DNA of 64,000 nucleotides from Candidatus Tepidiaquacellales bacterium UBA2330. GTDB lineage: Bacteria > Bacteroidota > Ignavibacteria > Tepidaquicellales > Tepidaquicellaceae. Numbering within the stretch: position 1 is the first letter of the stretch; every line of letters starts with the position of its first letter. The position numbers and the translations under genes were made by a program. The DNA lies in the NCBI GenBank assembly GCA_002344965.1, contig DDUU01000056.1, positions 41,868 to 105,867 of the forward strand. Direction: 5' to 3'. This document shows, piece by piece, positions 44,238 through 53,879 of the stretch. Under the pieces are notes generated by a model, which was not told where the DNA came from, searched no databases, and saw only the letters and a program-made list of their open reading frames with translations.

Positions 44238-44783
44238 TTGAAAGAACCGGAAATACTTCTCAGAAAATTTATTAAAAACGAAAACCTGATTAAACATTGT
44301 TATTCCGTTGAGTCAGCAATGAAATTTTATGCGAAGCAGCTTAATGAAGATCAGGAAAGATGGGGAGCGGCAGGTCTTCTTCATGATCTCGACTGGGAAA
44401 TGTATCCGGATACACATCCTGTCACTGCAGTTCCGATTCTTACGGATGCAGGTTATGACAGGGAATTTATAGATGCAATACTCGGTCACGCTTATCCTGA
44501 AAGGACTGATGTGCCAAGGGAAAGCAGACTTGCCAAATATCTTTTTGCATGCGATGAGATCACCGGATTTATTATGGCTTATTCCCTTATGAAAGAAAAA
44601 GGTCTGAATGAAACAGAACCAAAAAGCATCCGGAAAAAAATGAAGGACAAAGCCTTTGCGCGGAATGTGAACAGGGATGATATTGTAAAAGGAGCTGAAG
44701 AGATCGGACTGGATCTGGATACGCATATTGGAAATATTATTGAAAGTATGAAAAATGACGAAAGAATAAACATAAGAAAATAA
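44238..44783 (+). CDS. HD-domain hydrolase
   Basis: HD-superfamily protein of 181 residues. Metal ligands are H20, H49 and D50 (LLHDLDW), then H69-type and a late D in ACDEITGF. It resembles the HDIG-type single-domain proteins of unknown substrate (possibly nucleotides or RNA). The start is TTG 44238, needed because H20 lies before the first internal Met. It ends four bases before an ABC transporter gene; whether they work together is unknown. Confidence 0.85.
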   Translation: MKEPEILLRKFIKNENLIKHCYSVESAMKFYAKQLNEDQERWGAAGLLHDLDWEMYPDTHPVTAVPILTDAGYDREFIDAILGHAYPERTDVPRESRLAKYLFACDEITGFIMAYSLMKEKGLNETEPKSIRKKMKDKAFARNVNRDDIVKGAEEIGLDLDTHIGNIIESMKNDERINIRK

Positions 44784-44786
44784 AAT

Positions 44787-45713
44787 ATGAACATAATCAC
44801 GACAAAAAATTTATCGAAAGAATATTCTTCCAAAAGCTTTTCAAAAGAAAAAATTCTTGCACTGAATAATTTTTCTTTTGAAGTGGAAAGCGGGGAAATA
44901 TTCGGCATTCTCGGTCCAAACGGAGCCGGTAAGACTACGCTGATAAAAATCCTGCTTGGCATTACTCACAGGACTAAAGGTGAAGTAAAGATCTTTGACA
45001 ATGAAATAAATACAGAAACGTATAAATTCAAAGTCGGTTATCTGCCGGAAAACCATAAATTTCCAAATTATCTCAACGGTGAACAGGTTATGGAGTTTTA
45101 CGGAAAGATGAGCGGTATGAACACCGCCGGTGTCAGAAAAAAAACCGATGAATTGCTTAAGATTGTAGATATGGAAAAATGGAGAAAAACAAAAATTAAA
45201 AAATATTCCAAAGGTATGCTTCAAAGACTTGGACTGGCTCAAGCTATGATCAATGATCCCGAACTTATTTTTCTCGACGAACCAACCGACGGGGTGGACC
45301 CGATCGGCAGAAAAGAAATAAGGGATATACTTGAAGATCTGAAAGACAGAGGTAAAACTATTTTCCTGAATTCACATCTGCTCAGTGAAGTAGAATTAAT
45401 TTGTGACAGAGTCGCAATTATGCACAAAGGCTCTCTTGTCAAATCCGGACGGGTTGATGAGATCACGCATATATCTGATAATTATATTATTAACTGCTCT
45501 GATATCAGCGAAGCAATAATGAACAAACTTATGATGAATTTTAAAGCCACTATTTTAAGCATTAATGAATTTCATTTTAAATCGGATAATATTGATGAGC
45601 TTAACAGGCTCATTGATTTTATAAGACAAAACAAAATTCTTATACGCGGCATTCAGAGAGAAAAAAACACTCTTGAGAACATGTTTATTAATTTAATCGG
45701 AAGTCAGAACTAA
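44787..45713 (+). CDS. ABC transporter ATP-binding protein
   Basis: ATPase of 308 residues of the ABC-2 (daunorubicin/Gld-type) exporter class. Walker A is GPNGAGKTTLIK (about 44-55), signature YSKGMLQRLGLAQ, Walker B LIFLDEPTDGVDP, with a C-terminal extension of about 80 residues. It energises the permease immediately downstream (three bases apart). Substrate unknown. A gliding-type GldA role is possible but not shown. Confidence 0.93.
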   Translation: MNIITTKNLSKEYSSKSFSKEKILALNNFSFEVESGEIFGILGPNGAGKTTLIKILLGITHRTKGEVKIFDNEINTETYKFKVGYLPENHKFPNYLNGEQVMEFYGKMSGMNTAGVRKKTDELLKIVDMEKWRKTKIKKYSKGMLQRLGLAQAMINDPELIFLDEPTDGVDPIGRKEIRDILEDLKDRGKTIFLNSHLLSEVELICDRVAIMHKGSLVKSGRVDEITHISDNYIINCSDISEAIMNKLMMNFKATILSINEFHFKSDNIDELNRLIDFIRQNKILIRGIQREKNTLENMFINLIGSQN

Positions 45714-45715
45714 AT

Positions 45716-46528
45716 ATGATATTCTTAACTCTTGTACTGAGTACTTTCAGGGAAGCGGTAGCAAAGAAAATTTTTCTGGGGTTTTTCGCTATCTCGACTT
45801 TAATTATTCTCATATTTCTTTTTCTTATCAATGTAGAATCAGTAGAAGGAATGGTGGATATGATGGGAGCTGCCGGTGATGAAGGGATCAGAAAACTTGT
45901 GATAGGTTTTGAAGTAGCTATGATCGATATATCATATCTTTTGATCATTACTTTCTGCCTGATCTCAGTTTCTTCTTTTATACCGTCAATGCTGGAAAAA
46001 GGTAACATAGATCTTCTGCTGTCAAAACCGATTTCACGAACAAACATTATCCTTGCAAAATTTACAGGCGGCGTATTGCTTGTTTTTTTTAGTCTTGTTT
46101 ACCTGATCGGATTTGTATGGATAATACTGTCATCAAAATCAGGATTCTGGCATTTTCCTTTTCTTTATACAATCCTCTGGCTTACTTTATCATTTGCAAT
46201 TATTTACTCTCTTATAATATTTATAGGGCTTGTATCTCACAGTACAATACTGTCAATACTTGTAAGTTTCTTCCTTGTTTTTATTGTATGCCCTGTACTT
46301 TATGTCAGAGAAGCTACAATATTTTCACTTGTGGAAAATAATGTTGTGCAGTTTATCATTAACTTTTTCTATTATATTCTTCCGAAACCTTCTGATATAA
46401 ATAAAATTACCACTGATATAATAACAGGTGAAGAAGTAAACTCTTATATGCCTGTATTCTCATCAGTGCTGTTTATGCTTGCTGTGCTTTCGGCATCAGT
46501 ATTTTATTTTAAGAAAAAAGATTATTAA
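45716..46528 (+). CDS. ABC-2 type transporter permease
   Basis: Integral membrane protein of 270 residues with about six helices: AKKIFLGFFAISTLIILIFL, SYLLIITFCLISVSSFI, LLVFFSLVYLIGFVWIIL, TLSFAIIYSLIIFIGLV, STILSILVSFFLVFIV and a last one at the C-terminus. The conserved LEKGNIDLLLSKPISR stretch in loop 2 is typical of ABC-2 permeases. Forms an exporter with the ATPase before it. Substrate unknown. Confidence 0.9.
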   Translation: MIFLTLVLSTFREAVAKKIFLGFFAISTLIILIFLFLINVESVEGMVDMMGAAGDEGIRKLVIGFEVAMIDISYLLIITFCLISVSSFIPSMLEKGNIDLLLSKPISRTNIILAKFTGGVLLVFFSLVYLIGFVWIILSSKSGFWHFPFLYTILWLTLSFAIIYSLIIFIGLVSHSTILSILVSFFLVFIVCPVLYVREATIFSLVENNVVQFIINFFYYILPKPSDINKITTDIITGEEVNSYMPVFSSVLFMLAVLSASVFYFKKKDY

Positions 46529-46546
46529 AAATTCTGTAACTGTTGT

Positions 46547-47614
46547 ATGAGAATTAATGCTCTTATATTGATATGTTTTGCTTTTATGATAAGCTTATCC
46601 GGCGGATGTAATTTTAAACCCGAACCGCAGCCAATTCCCCTTTCAGTCAGATCCACTTTAAATCTTCTTCAGGAGGATCCGCAGTTTGTGATGTATCTGA
46701 ACTTTAAAAGTATGAGCAGATCAGATTTCTGGAAGAAGAACATTTCCGATTCCCTTTTAAACGAGGAAAAAACTTTCGGCAGCATACTGAATACATTTAA
46801 AAATGCGACCGGCGTATCCATTTCTAACGGACTGGATGAGATGTATTATTCCAATTCATGGTTCGGTGAAAATTCGATTGTAATGAAAGGTCTTTTTAAC
46901 AAAAATAAACTTGACGAATATATTAAGACGGACAGTTTGTTTTCCATTACAAAAAATGCGGAGGGAAAGGATATTTATATTAAAACCGATAACGGACTCT
47001 ACTTTTTTTTTAAGGATGAGTTTACTATCTGTGCCAGCAATTATCTGAAACAGATCGACGCTATGATGCACATCAGCGATACATCCGAATCAGGTCTTTT
47101 AAAGAACGAAAAAATATATAAATCAATTGAGAGTATAATTTATAAGCAGGACCTTTGGATGGTCTCAACAGAAAAAGCTTTCATTAAAGGAATATATCAG
47201 AATTTTCTCGGATCCACTGCCGGAATAAAACCTGAAGATGAAATTAACACTGACACTTCGGAAATTAATACAATTCCTCCGGATGAAAATAAGGAAAAAG
47301 TTACTCTGGAAAATCTTTATACTAAATATAATTCGGTTTCATTTTCAGCTGAAATGAAAGATGATATTCTTATACTAATTCAGAATAATTTTGTAAGCGA
47401 ATCTCCTGCAAAATTTTTTAAAAGTATTATGAACGGATTCCTGACGGTATCAAGACTCAGCACAGGAGGCAAGCAGAAGCCTCCTGCCGCAAAGCTGCTA
47501 GATAAGATACGTCTTAACAGATATGATAATGATGTTTTTATAGAAATTAAAATTGAAAGCGGCGATCTAGAGTTGTTAAGAAATACAGATCTGCTGAGTG
47601 AGCCGGCTTTGTAA
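46547..47614 (+). CDS. Lipoprotein of unknown function following the ABC exporter
   Basis: Exported protein of 355 residues with lipobox-like SGGC (C21). The mature part has an alternating strand and helix pattern with repeated NFKSMSRSDFWKKN, STEKAFIKGIYQNF and FVSESPAKFFKS, somewhat like DUF3352-type surface proteins that report 'soft' beta domains. No family is certain. It is 18 bases after the permease on the same strand, so it could be a periplasmic partner of the exporter or its regulator. Confidence 0.6.
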   Translation: MRINALILICFAFMISLSGGCNFKPEPQPIPLSVRSTLNLLQEDPQFVMYLNFKSMSRSDFWKKNISDSLLNEEKTFGSILNTFKNATGVSISNGLDEMYYSNSWFGENSIVMKGLFNKNKLDEYIKTDSLFSITKNAEGKDIYIKTDNGLYFFFKDEFTICASNYLKQIDAMMHISDTSESGLLKNEKIYKSIESIIYKQDLWMVSTEKAFIKGIYQNFLGSTAGIKPEDEINTDTSEINTIPPDENKEKVTLENLYTKYNSVSFSAEMKDDILILIQNNFVSESPAKFFKSIMNGFLTVSRLSTGGKQKPPAAKLLDKIRLNRYDNDVFIEIKIESGDLELLRNTDLLSEPAL

Positions 47615-47671
47615 CGCAGTCCGGAATTTTAAAATTAGTTTACTTTAATATAGTAACTGATCATAAACTTA

Positions 47672-48688
47672 TCAGCCTTCCCTTAAAAATTTTTCCGCAA
47701 GCAATACATCTTCTTCACTGCCTATAAACAGAGGTGTCCGCTGGTGCAGACTTTCCGGCTGTATGTCCATTATCCTTTTTTCTCCGTCAGTACTGCGCCC
47801 GCCCGCCTGCTCTACAATATAGCTTAGAGGATTCGCTTCATACATTAAGCGCAGTTTTCCGTTTTTATTTTTTACGTCAGACGGATATACGAATATTCCG
47901 CCGTATATAAGATTTCTGTGAAAGTCAGCTACTAATGACCCTATGTATCTTGAAGAATAAGGTCTGTTCGTATCCGGATCAGACATTTTCAGATAATTGA
48001 TATATTTTTTCATTCCTTCAGACCAGCCCGAAAAATTTCCCTCATTTGCAGAATAGATCCTGGATTTTTTCGGTATGGAAATATTTTCGGAGGATAAAAG
48101 AAATTCACCGACGCTCGGATCCAGCGTAAATAAATGAACGCCTTTGCCGGCTGTATATGTAAGCACAGTACTCGATCCATATATTACATATCCGGCTGCA
48201 ACCTGCTCATAACCTTTCTGAAGACAGTCTTCAAGCGCTCCCGGACCGGACTTTGTAATTCTTTTATACACTGAAAATATCGTTCCGATAGAAACATTCA
48301 CGTCAATGTTTGACGAACCGTCGAGCGGATCGAAATGGCAAATATATTTATTTGTAACATACTTGTTTTCAATGAATTTTTCATCAATAGGAATGAAACT
48401 AACTTCTTCTTCAGAACAAACAGCGCAGATATGACCGCCTTGCTTCATAACATTAGTCAGAACATCATTGGCAAATACATCAAGCTTCTTAACTTGTTCA
48501 CCCTGAACATTTTCATCCCCGGTAAATCCAAGTATATCAATAAGTCCGGCTCTGTTTACTTCAAGAGATATTACTTTACAGGCAAGTGCAATGTCTGCAA
48601 GCAGATCCGAAAGCTGTCCTGTCGCTTCAGGAAATTCCCTCTCCTGCTCGATGATGTGTCTGTAAAATGTATTAAATTTGCTGACCAT
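47672..48688 (-). CDS. fbp: Fructose-1,6-bisphosphatase class I
   Basis: Gluconeogenic phosphatase of 338 residues. Metal motifs CSEEEVSF, FDPLDGSSNIDVN and the substrate segment YSARYIGSLVADFHR-type (here SSRYIGSLVADFHR) and GRSTDGEKRI are visible. It gives fructose-6-phosphate. Class I enzymes are typical of E. coli and Bacteroidota. Start ATG 48688. It converges on the lipoprotein gene. Confidence 0.95.
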   Translation of the reverse strand: MVSKFNTFYRHIIEQEREFPEATGQLSDLLADIALACKVISLEVNRAGLIDILGFTGDENVQGEQVKKLDVFANDVLTNVMKQGGHICAVCSEEEVSFIPIDEKFIENKYVTNKYICHFDPLDGSSNIDVNVSIGTIFSVYKRITKSGPGALEDCLQKGYEQVAAGYVIYGSSTVLTYTAGKGVHLFTLDPSVGEFLLSSENISIPKKSRIYSANEGNFSGWSEGMKKYINYLKMSDPDTNRPYSSRYIGSLVADFHRNLIYGGIFVYPSDVKNKNGKLRLMYEANPLSYIVEQAGGRSTDGEKRIMDIQPESLHQRTPLFIGSEEDVLLAEKFLREG

Positions 48689-48771
48689 TGAATTTTGTTA
48701 AGTTTAAGAAATGTTAATTAACGGATAAAGATATATGGAAAATCCCTGCTGACAGTAATTGAAAATATACA

Positions 48772-49095
48772 TTATTTTTTAAACGTCTCATATTCATTTT
48801 CTATCCATGAAATAATGCCTTCTGAAAGATTGTTCACTTCTTCAAATCCGAGATCTCTCATAAGGAACATCGCCTGTCTGCTTCTGTTGCCTGAGCGGCA
48901 ATATACAAGATATTTTTTCCTTTTGTCGAGTTCATCAAGAGCATCTTCGAAATCCGGTTTATAAAAATCTATATTTATAGAATCCCGGAGATGACCTTCA
49001 TTAAACTCTTCTGTCGTTCTTACATCAATTAAAACATAAGCATCCAGTTCAGTAAGAGTTTTAAAAGTTTTTGTGTCAATGTCTTTATGATTCAT
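48772..49095 (-). CDS. Rhodanese-domain protein
   Basis: Single rhodanese domain of 107 residues. Catalytic C66 sits in the loop CRSGNR (residues 66-71), a thiosulfate or polysulfide-type sulfurtransferase loop. The following SRQAMFLMRDLGF is typical. It lies 21 bases after the TauE/SafE gene; the pair suggests cytoplasmic handling and export of a sulfur compound. The natural substrate is unknown. Confidence 0.9.
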   Translation of the reverse strand: MNHKDIDTKTFKTLTELDAYVLIDVRTTEEFNEGHLRDSINIDFYKPDFEDALDELDKRKKYLVYCRSGNRSRQAMFLMRDLGFEEVNNLSEGIISWIENEYETFKK

Positions 49096-49116
49096 TTTTT
49101 ACTGATTTATAAATTT

Positions 49117-49929
49117 TTAAAATATATTTAATTCGATTAATTCTTTTATAATAATATAAATACCCATTACAAGTACAATCACGCCAAATGCTTTTTTCAG
49201 GCTGTCACCGGACACAAATTTTGTCAGTCGGCTTCCTGTCAGAATTCCGGCAATTGCAAAGCCAAGAAATATCAGCAGCAGCTTCCAGTCGATAATATAA
49301 TCGCCGGTAAGATCTCCGATAAATCCTGAAAGAGAATTCGCCGCAATTATAAGTAATGAAGTTCCGATCGCTGATTTAACCGACATCTTTGCAATAAATA
49401 CAAGAGCAGGTACAATAAGAAAACCTCCTCCGGCTCCCACCATTCCTGTTATTAATCCTACAGCTGTACCGTAAATGATCATCAGAATAGTTTCTTTTCC
49501 GGTCATTGACTTTCCATCTTCCTTTTCCTTTACATTTGAAAAGATCATTGAAACTGATGAGAAAAGCATTATAACTGCAAACAGCATCAGAACGAAAATA
49601 TCTTTGCTTATTACAATATCTCCGCTGTCAATAATTATGTCCGGCAATGCAGGCAGTATGAATTTCCTCGTAATAAAAATAGAAATTAATGAAGGTATTG
49701 CAAATGCCAGAGAAGCTTTTATGTCAACAAGACCTTTTTTAATATATGATAAAGAACCGATCAGTGTCGTCGTTCCGACAATGAATAATGAATATACAGT
49801 AGCCAGCACGGGATTTACTCCCATCAGATAAACCAGTATCGGAACTGTCAGAATCGAGCCTCCGGCACCGATCATACCAAGGACAAGTCCTACAAATATT
49901 GCCGCAAGATAACCAAAAATTTCTGACAT
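49117..49929 (-). CDS. TSUP family sulfite/sulfur exporter TauE/SafE
   Basis: Membrane transporter of 270 residues with seven to eight helices. Two repeats carry the family GAGGSILTVPILVYL and GAGGGFLIVPALVF motifs. Transports sulfite, sulfoacetate, thiosulfate or similar anions in the best known members. It shares one base with the YacP-like gene and precedes a rhodanese gene. Sulfur export is supported by that neighbour. Confidence 0.9.
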   Translation of the reverse strand: MSEIFGYLAAIFVGLVLGMIGAGGSILTVPILVYLMGVNPVLATVYSLFIVGTTTLIGSLSYIKKGLVDIKASLAFAIPSLISIFITRKFILPALPDIIIDSGDIVISKDIFVLMLFAVIMLFSSVSMIFSNVKEKEDGKSMTGKETILMIIYGTAVGLITGMVGAGGGFLIVPALVFIAKMSVKSAIGTSLLIIAANSLSGFIGDLTGDYIIDWKLLLIFLGFAIAGILTGSRLTKFVSGDSLKKAFGVIVLVMGIYIIIKELIELNIF

Positions 49930-50402
49930 CAGGTGAAATGTTTTCGATAGAAATCCAGTTCTTTTCGGTTTGAAGATTTTGGCTTTTCATTATCAGGAAC
50001 GTATCGTTCATTTATGTTTTTACCATTGAAAACTTTATCTTCATTTTCAAGACTTTGCAAAAATTCAGCGGATGATCTGACTGCACATCCGCATGCTTTT
50101 GCAAGACCTGTTATAAATGTATCCGAACTCACCACAGTCATATTTTTGTGATCTTCCGTTTTCTCAATTCTGCTCCGTATTAGCTCGTCTGCGGTTTTAT
50201 TTCCGGAAAAAAATATGCCGCTGCTTTTCGAATCACTGTGTCCGTCAAAATAAAATTCTACTGAATTTCCTCTGCCAATCCGTGTTTTTACTTTTTCAAT
50301 TAAAGATCTTCTTGCTGCGTTTTTATCTTTTGCGAATAACTGCTTTAAAGCAGGTGACTTATGTATTACATTATTGCCGTCTATCAAAACAATTTTTTTC
50401 AT
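49929..50402 (-). CDS. YacP-like NYN domain ribonuclease
   Basis: PIN/NYN-fold protein of 157 residues. The IDGNNVIHK start (D8) and VVSSDTFITGLAKACG match YacP (Rae1)-like nucleases, with a probable metal site at D8 and the conserved Asp in SSD. The C-terminus is charged and longer than the core. In Bacillus a relative cleaves mRNA on the ribosome. Whether this member does is unknown. It overlaps the transporter start by one base, probably for packing only. Confidence 0.8.
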   Translation of the reverse strand: MKKIVLIDGNNVIHKSPALKQLFAKDKNAARRSLIEKVKTRIGRGNSVEFYFDGHSDSKSSGIFFSGNKTADELIRSRIEKTEDHKNMTVVSSDTFITGLAKACGCAVRSSAEFLQSLENEDKVFNGKNINERYVPDNEKPKSSNRKELDFYRKHFT

Positions 50403-50504
50403 ATGCTAATCATTTAAAAAACATTTCTCAATCAGATGTCTGCATGATAATCCCGGATAAGATCCGGTGTTAATAATTAAGCACTTCAATGCAGTATAAA
50501 AAAA

Positions 50505-51842
50505 TTACGGAGTAATTCTGTTTGGTCTTCTTGCAAACGGAATGGCTTCCCTGATATTTTCCAGATTACAGATCCAGTTTACCATTCTTTCTATACCGAG
50601 ACCGAATCCTGAATGCGGTACGCTGCCGTATCTTCTCAGGTCGAGGAACCATTGAAACTCTTCCATCGGAAGATTATGTTCGACAATTCTTTTTTCAAGT
50701 TCATTAAGATCATCTTCTCTCTGCGAGCCGCCGATAATTTCACCAAATCCTTCCGGCGCCAGCACATCAACGCCAAGGGCGATCTTTGGATTATCAGGAT
50801 CACGCTTCATATAAAAAGATTTTGCTTCTGCAGGCCATCTGTGTACCATTACAGGTTTGTCAAAATCCTCTACGATCGCTTCCTCATGCGGTGCGCCGAA
50901 ATCCTCACCCCATGGGAATGGACGTATATGCTCTTCGCCGTTCTCAGTTTTTTTGATTAGGGGAATATCCTTTTTGTTTAATATCTCAATCGCTTCATCG
51001 TAAGTTATTCTCGGAAACGGTTTCTTTACGTTCTCAAGTTTCGAAAGGTCTCTGCCTAATTCTGTTAATTCCGTCCTGCAGTTTTTAATAACTCTCTGCA
51101 CTACATATTCCATAAAATCTTCTATAAGATCCATGTCATCGTTAATGTCATAATAAGCCATTTCAGGTTCCATCATCCAGAACTCCGTGAGATGTCTCCT
51201 TGTCATTGAATTTTCAGCTCTGAAAGTCGGACCGAGCGTATAAACTTTTCCCAGCGCAAAAGCTCCCGCTTCTGCATAAAGCTGACCGGACTGCGAAAGA
51301 TAAGCTTTGCCGATATCAAAATAATCCGTGGCAAAAAGTGTTGACGTTCCTTCGCATGCATTCGGCGTAAAAATAGGAGTATCAAAAAGTATGAATCCGT
51401 TTTCATACATATAATCCCTGATTGACTGAATGATCTCGTTTCTGACTCTGAGTATTGCTACCTGTCTGGGAGAGCGCAGCCAGAGATGTCTTCTGTCCAT
51501 CAGAAATTCAACACCGTGCTCCTTAGGAGTGATAGGATACGGCTCTGCAATGCTGACAATCTCAAGATCCGTTACCTGAAGTTCATATACATTTTCTTTC
51601 TTCGGATGTTTTGAAACTTTACCTTTTACAATAACTGAAGACTCCTGCGTTAGTTTTGAGAAATCTTCCCATACTTTTTCTGAAACAGCGCTTTTAACTA
51701 CAACGCCCTGTATAATTCCCGTACCGTCTCTAAGCTCGGGAAACATTAATTTACCTGATGAACGGATATTATAAAGCCATCCTTTTATCATAACTTCCTG
51801 ATCCACATAATCCGGGATTTTGTTTATATAAACTCTTTCCAT
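50505..51842 (-). CDS. asnS: Asparaginyl-tRNA synthetase
   Basis: Class IIb synthetase of 445 residues. The N-terminal OB-fold (VMIKGWLYNIRSSGK) binds the anticodon. The core has FRAENSMTRRHLTEFWMMEPE (shortened) with motif 2 and GFGLGIERMVNWIC as motif 3, ending in PFARRPNRITP. These features and the length favour AsnRS over AspRS. Presence of asnS means direct Asn-tRNA charging. It stands alone as a single gene. Confidence 0.95.
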   Translation of the reverse strand: MERVYINKIPDYVDQEVMIKGWLYNIRSSGKLMFPELRDGTGIIQGVVVKSAVSEKVWEDFSKLTQESSVIVKGKVSKHPKKENVYELQVTDLEIVSIAEPYPITPKEHGVEFLMDRRHLWLRSPRQVAILRVRNEIIQSIRDYMYENGFILFDTPIFTPNACEGTSTLFATDYFDIGKAYLSQSGQLYAEAGAFALGKVYTLGPTFRAENSMTRRHLTEFWMMEPEMAYYDINDDMDLIEDFMEYVVQRVIKNCRTELTELGRDLSKLENVKKPFPRITYDEAIEILNKKDIPLIKKTENGEEHIRPFPWGEDFGAPHEEAIVEDFDKPVMVHRWPAEAKSFYMKRDPDNPKIALGVDVLAPEGFGEIIGGSQREDDLNELEKRIVEHNLPMEEFQWFLDLRRYGSVPHSGFGLGIERMVNWICNLENIREAIPFARRPNRITP

Positions 51843-52125
51843 TAAATTGATTAATTTTAAAAATTGAATTTAGTCAATTTAGCCAATTAGATGTATTAAA
51901 TAAATTCACTATTCAGGATTTATCAAATGAATTTAAATTTATAAATTTTAAGTATGATAGAATTTTTTTAGAAGGAATGCAGTTGAATCCGGAACAGTCT
52001 GAATTACAGATTATCCTCAGCTTTTAATTCAATTTTTATTAAGTTACAATAATTATATTTTATTAATACTAAATAAAACGATTTTTTAAGAAATTTTATT
52101 ATTTTTATCTAAACTCAAATTACAT

Positions 52126-52725
52126 TTGATAAAAAAAGTATCATTCATATTGTTAATATTTCTGACATTATCTTCTGTATCATTTTCTCAGGACATCGGA
52201 AAGATCTCTGATGTCGAAAAGACTTCCAAAAAAAATATAACATGGGCGCTTATTCAGACTATTCCTTCTGTCAGCTGGACTAATGACAGAAATGAACTCA
52301 ACTCCCAGAATTTGTTCGGATTGAAATGGAATATTACTCCGATAAATATTTCCTTCAGCACAAACAAATATGTTTCTCCGGTTCAGTTCTTTATGGTCAA
52401 CCCGATGAGAAAATATACCGGTTCGCTTGAATTCTTCGTGCAGCCGGAATGGACGCTTTCGGCATTTGATTATTCAGGGTATCAGAGATTCGGAGTAGCC
52501 GCCGGTACAAGGGTTAATATCCCTGTAAATAATATGGGCGAACATCTTTATGTATCACTCGGAGGAAAATATAATTTCAGAAAAAATTCAGAGACGGATA
52601 AAAACGGTTATTACAGCATTGAAGGCGGAGCATATATTTTATTCGGAATACTCGGATTGACTTTTAATTACAACTTCGATGACAGAACAAGATATAATTT
52701 CGGAATTAATTTCAAATACTGGTAA
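52126..52725 (+). CDS. Exported beta-barrel-like protein
   Basis: Protein of 199 residues with a signal peptide (MIKKVSFILLIFLTLSSVSFSQ) and alternating aromatic strands ending in FGINFKYW, a typical outer-membrane C-terminal strand. It starts at TTG 52126 because no ATG is near. Its TAA is immediately followed by the ATG of the metallo-hydrolase lipoprotein, so the two are co-translated. Family unknown; it resembles small outer-membrane barrels of Bacteroidota. Confidence 0.75.
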   Translation: MIKKVSFILLIFLTLSSVSFSQDIGKISDVEKTSKKNITWALIQTIPSVSWTNDRNELNSQNLFGLKWNITPINISFSTNKYVSPVQFFMVNPMRKYTGSLEFFVQPEWTLSAFDYSGYQRFGVAAGTRVNIPVNNMGEHLYVSLGGKYNFRKNSETDKNGYYSIEGGAYILFGILGLTFNYNFDDRTRYNFGINFKYW

Positions 52726-53742
52726 ATGAAAAGATCTTTCATTATAATTATATTCGTTACGGTTTTAACTCTTGCTTTGGAGGGCTGCGGACTGTTTCGC
52801 ATAGGTGTTGTTAACGCAGGCAGAACAATTTTCAATAATCCTGAAAAGCCGGTTAATGTTGAAAAAAATCCTATCCGTGATAATGTTAAACTCTCTGTTT
52901 TATGGGCAGGTCATTCAACTGCTCTGATTCAGATGTATGATAAAGTAATTCTTATTGATCCGGTTTTTAATAATGTCATCAGCGGCGTAATGACAAGGAA
53001 ATATGAAGCTGCTATTGACCTTACTAATGTAAAGAAAATTGATATGATCCTTGTCTCGCACGCTCATATGGATCATCTGAGCATTTCAACGCTTGACGAT
53101 CTTGAAGAAAAATATTCATCGGCGAAATTAATTGTTCCGATGGGAGCAGAGGAATTTCTGCCCGGATATGATTACGATATTATCAGACTTCGCACAGGAA
53201 ATTCCGCGAAACAAAATTTTGTCGGTCAGACTTATGAGCACAATGGTTTAAAAGTAACTGCTGTTTTTGCTTTGCATTTCGGCGGGAGATTCGGTCTGGA
53301 CAGCTACAGCTGGAACATGCCCGGTTGTACAGGATTCATTGTCGAATACCAAGACCTTACGGTCTTCTATGCAGGAGATTCCGTTTATGAAGAGAACGGT
53401 TATAAAGCCATCGGAAGCAGATTTGATATTGACCTTGCGCTCGTACCTGTCGGTCCATGCAGGGACTGTGAAGAGGATAACTCTTTCAGTCATATAGCTG
53501 CGGCAGGCGCGCTGAAAGTATTCGATGATCTTAAAGCGAAAAATATGGTGCCTGTCCACTACGGAGCGCTGGAGTATTCAAGAGATCCGGATTATCCCGT
53601 TAATGTTCTTAAAGAATTAATCGCAAAAAAAGACGGCAGCAGAAATACAGGTCAGTCGGGAGATACTTATAAAGACAGAATTAAAATAATTGATGAAGGG
53701 GAGCTGTTTATTTTTGAAGAATTAGATATTGATCAGAAATAA
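52726..53742 (+). CDS. Metallo-beta-lactamase fold lipoprotein
   Basis: Hydrolase of 338 residues with lipobox LEGC (C21). The metal motif H112-x-H114-x-D116-H117 (SHAHMDH) is present, with WAGHSTALIQM before it and later AGDSVYEENG and PVHYGALEYS. The fold is of the UlaG/NAPE-PLD-like group, which cleave phosphodiesters or lactones. Lipid anchoring suggests a substrate at the outer or periplasmic side of a membrane. It begins directly after the barrel gene stop. Substrate unknown. Confidence 0.87.
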   Translation: MKRSFIIIIFVTVLTLALEGCGLFRIGVVNAGRTIFNNPEKPVNVEKNPIRDNVKLSVLWAGHSTALIQMYDKVILIDPVFNNVISGVMTRKYEAAIDLTNVKKIDMILVSHAHMDHLSISTLDDLEEKYSSAKLIVPMGAEEFLPGYDYDIIRLRTGNSAKQNFVGQTYEHNGLKVTAVFALHFGGRFGLDSYSWNMPGCTGFIVEYQDLTVFYAGDSVYEENGYKAIGSRFDIDLALVPVGPCRDCEEDNSFSHIAAAGALKVFDDLKAKNMVPVHYGALEYSRDPDYPVNVLKELIAKKDGSRNTGQSGDTYKDRIKIIDEGELFIFEELDIDQK

Positions 53743-53879
53743 TTCAGGTACATTTTTAAATGATAATTGCAATTTAGAAATTAAAAGTCAGAATTAAGAT
53801 TCTTATGATTTTAAGATTGTCATCATTTCATATATGAATATTAAAGAACCAAAAATCCTTTAAACCAAGAAATCCTTAT

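Noticed and set aside
50505..51842. Aspartyl-tRNA synthetase instead of AsnRS
   Set aside because: Length of 445 residues and lack of the bacterial AspRS insertion domain favour AsnRS.
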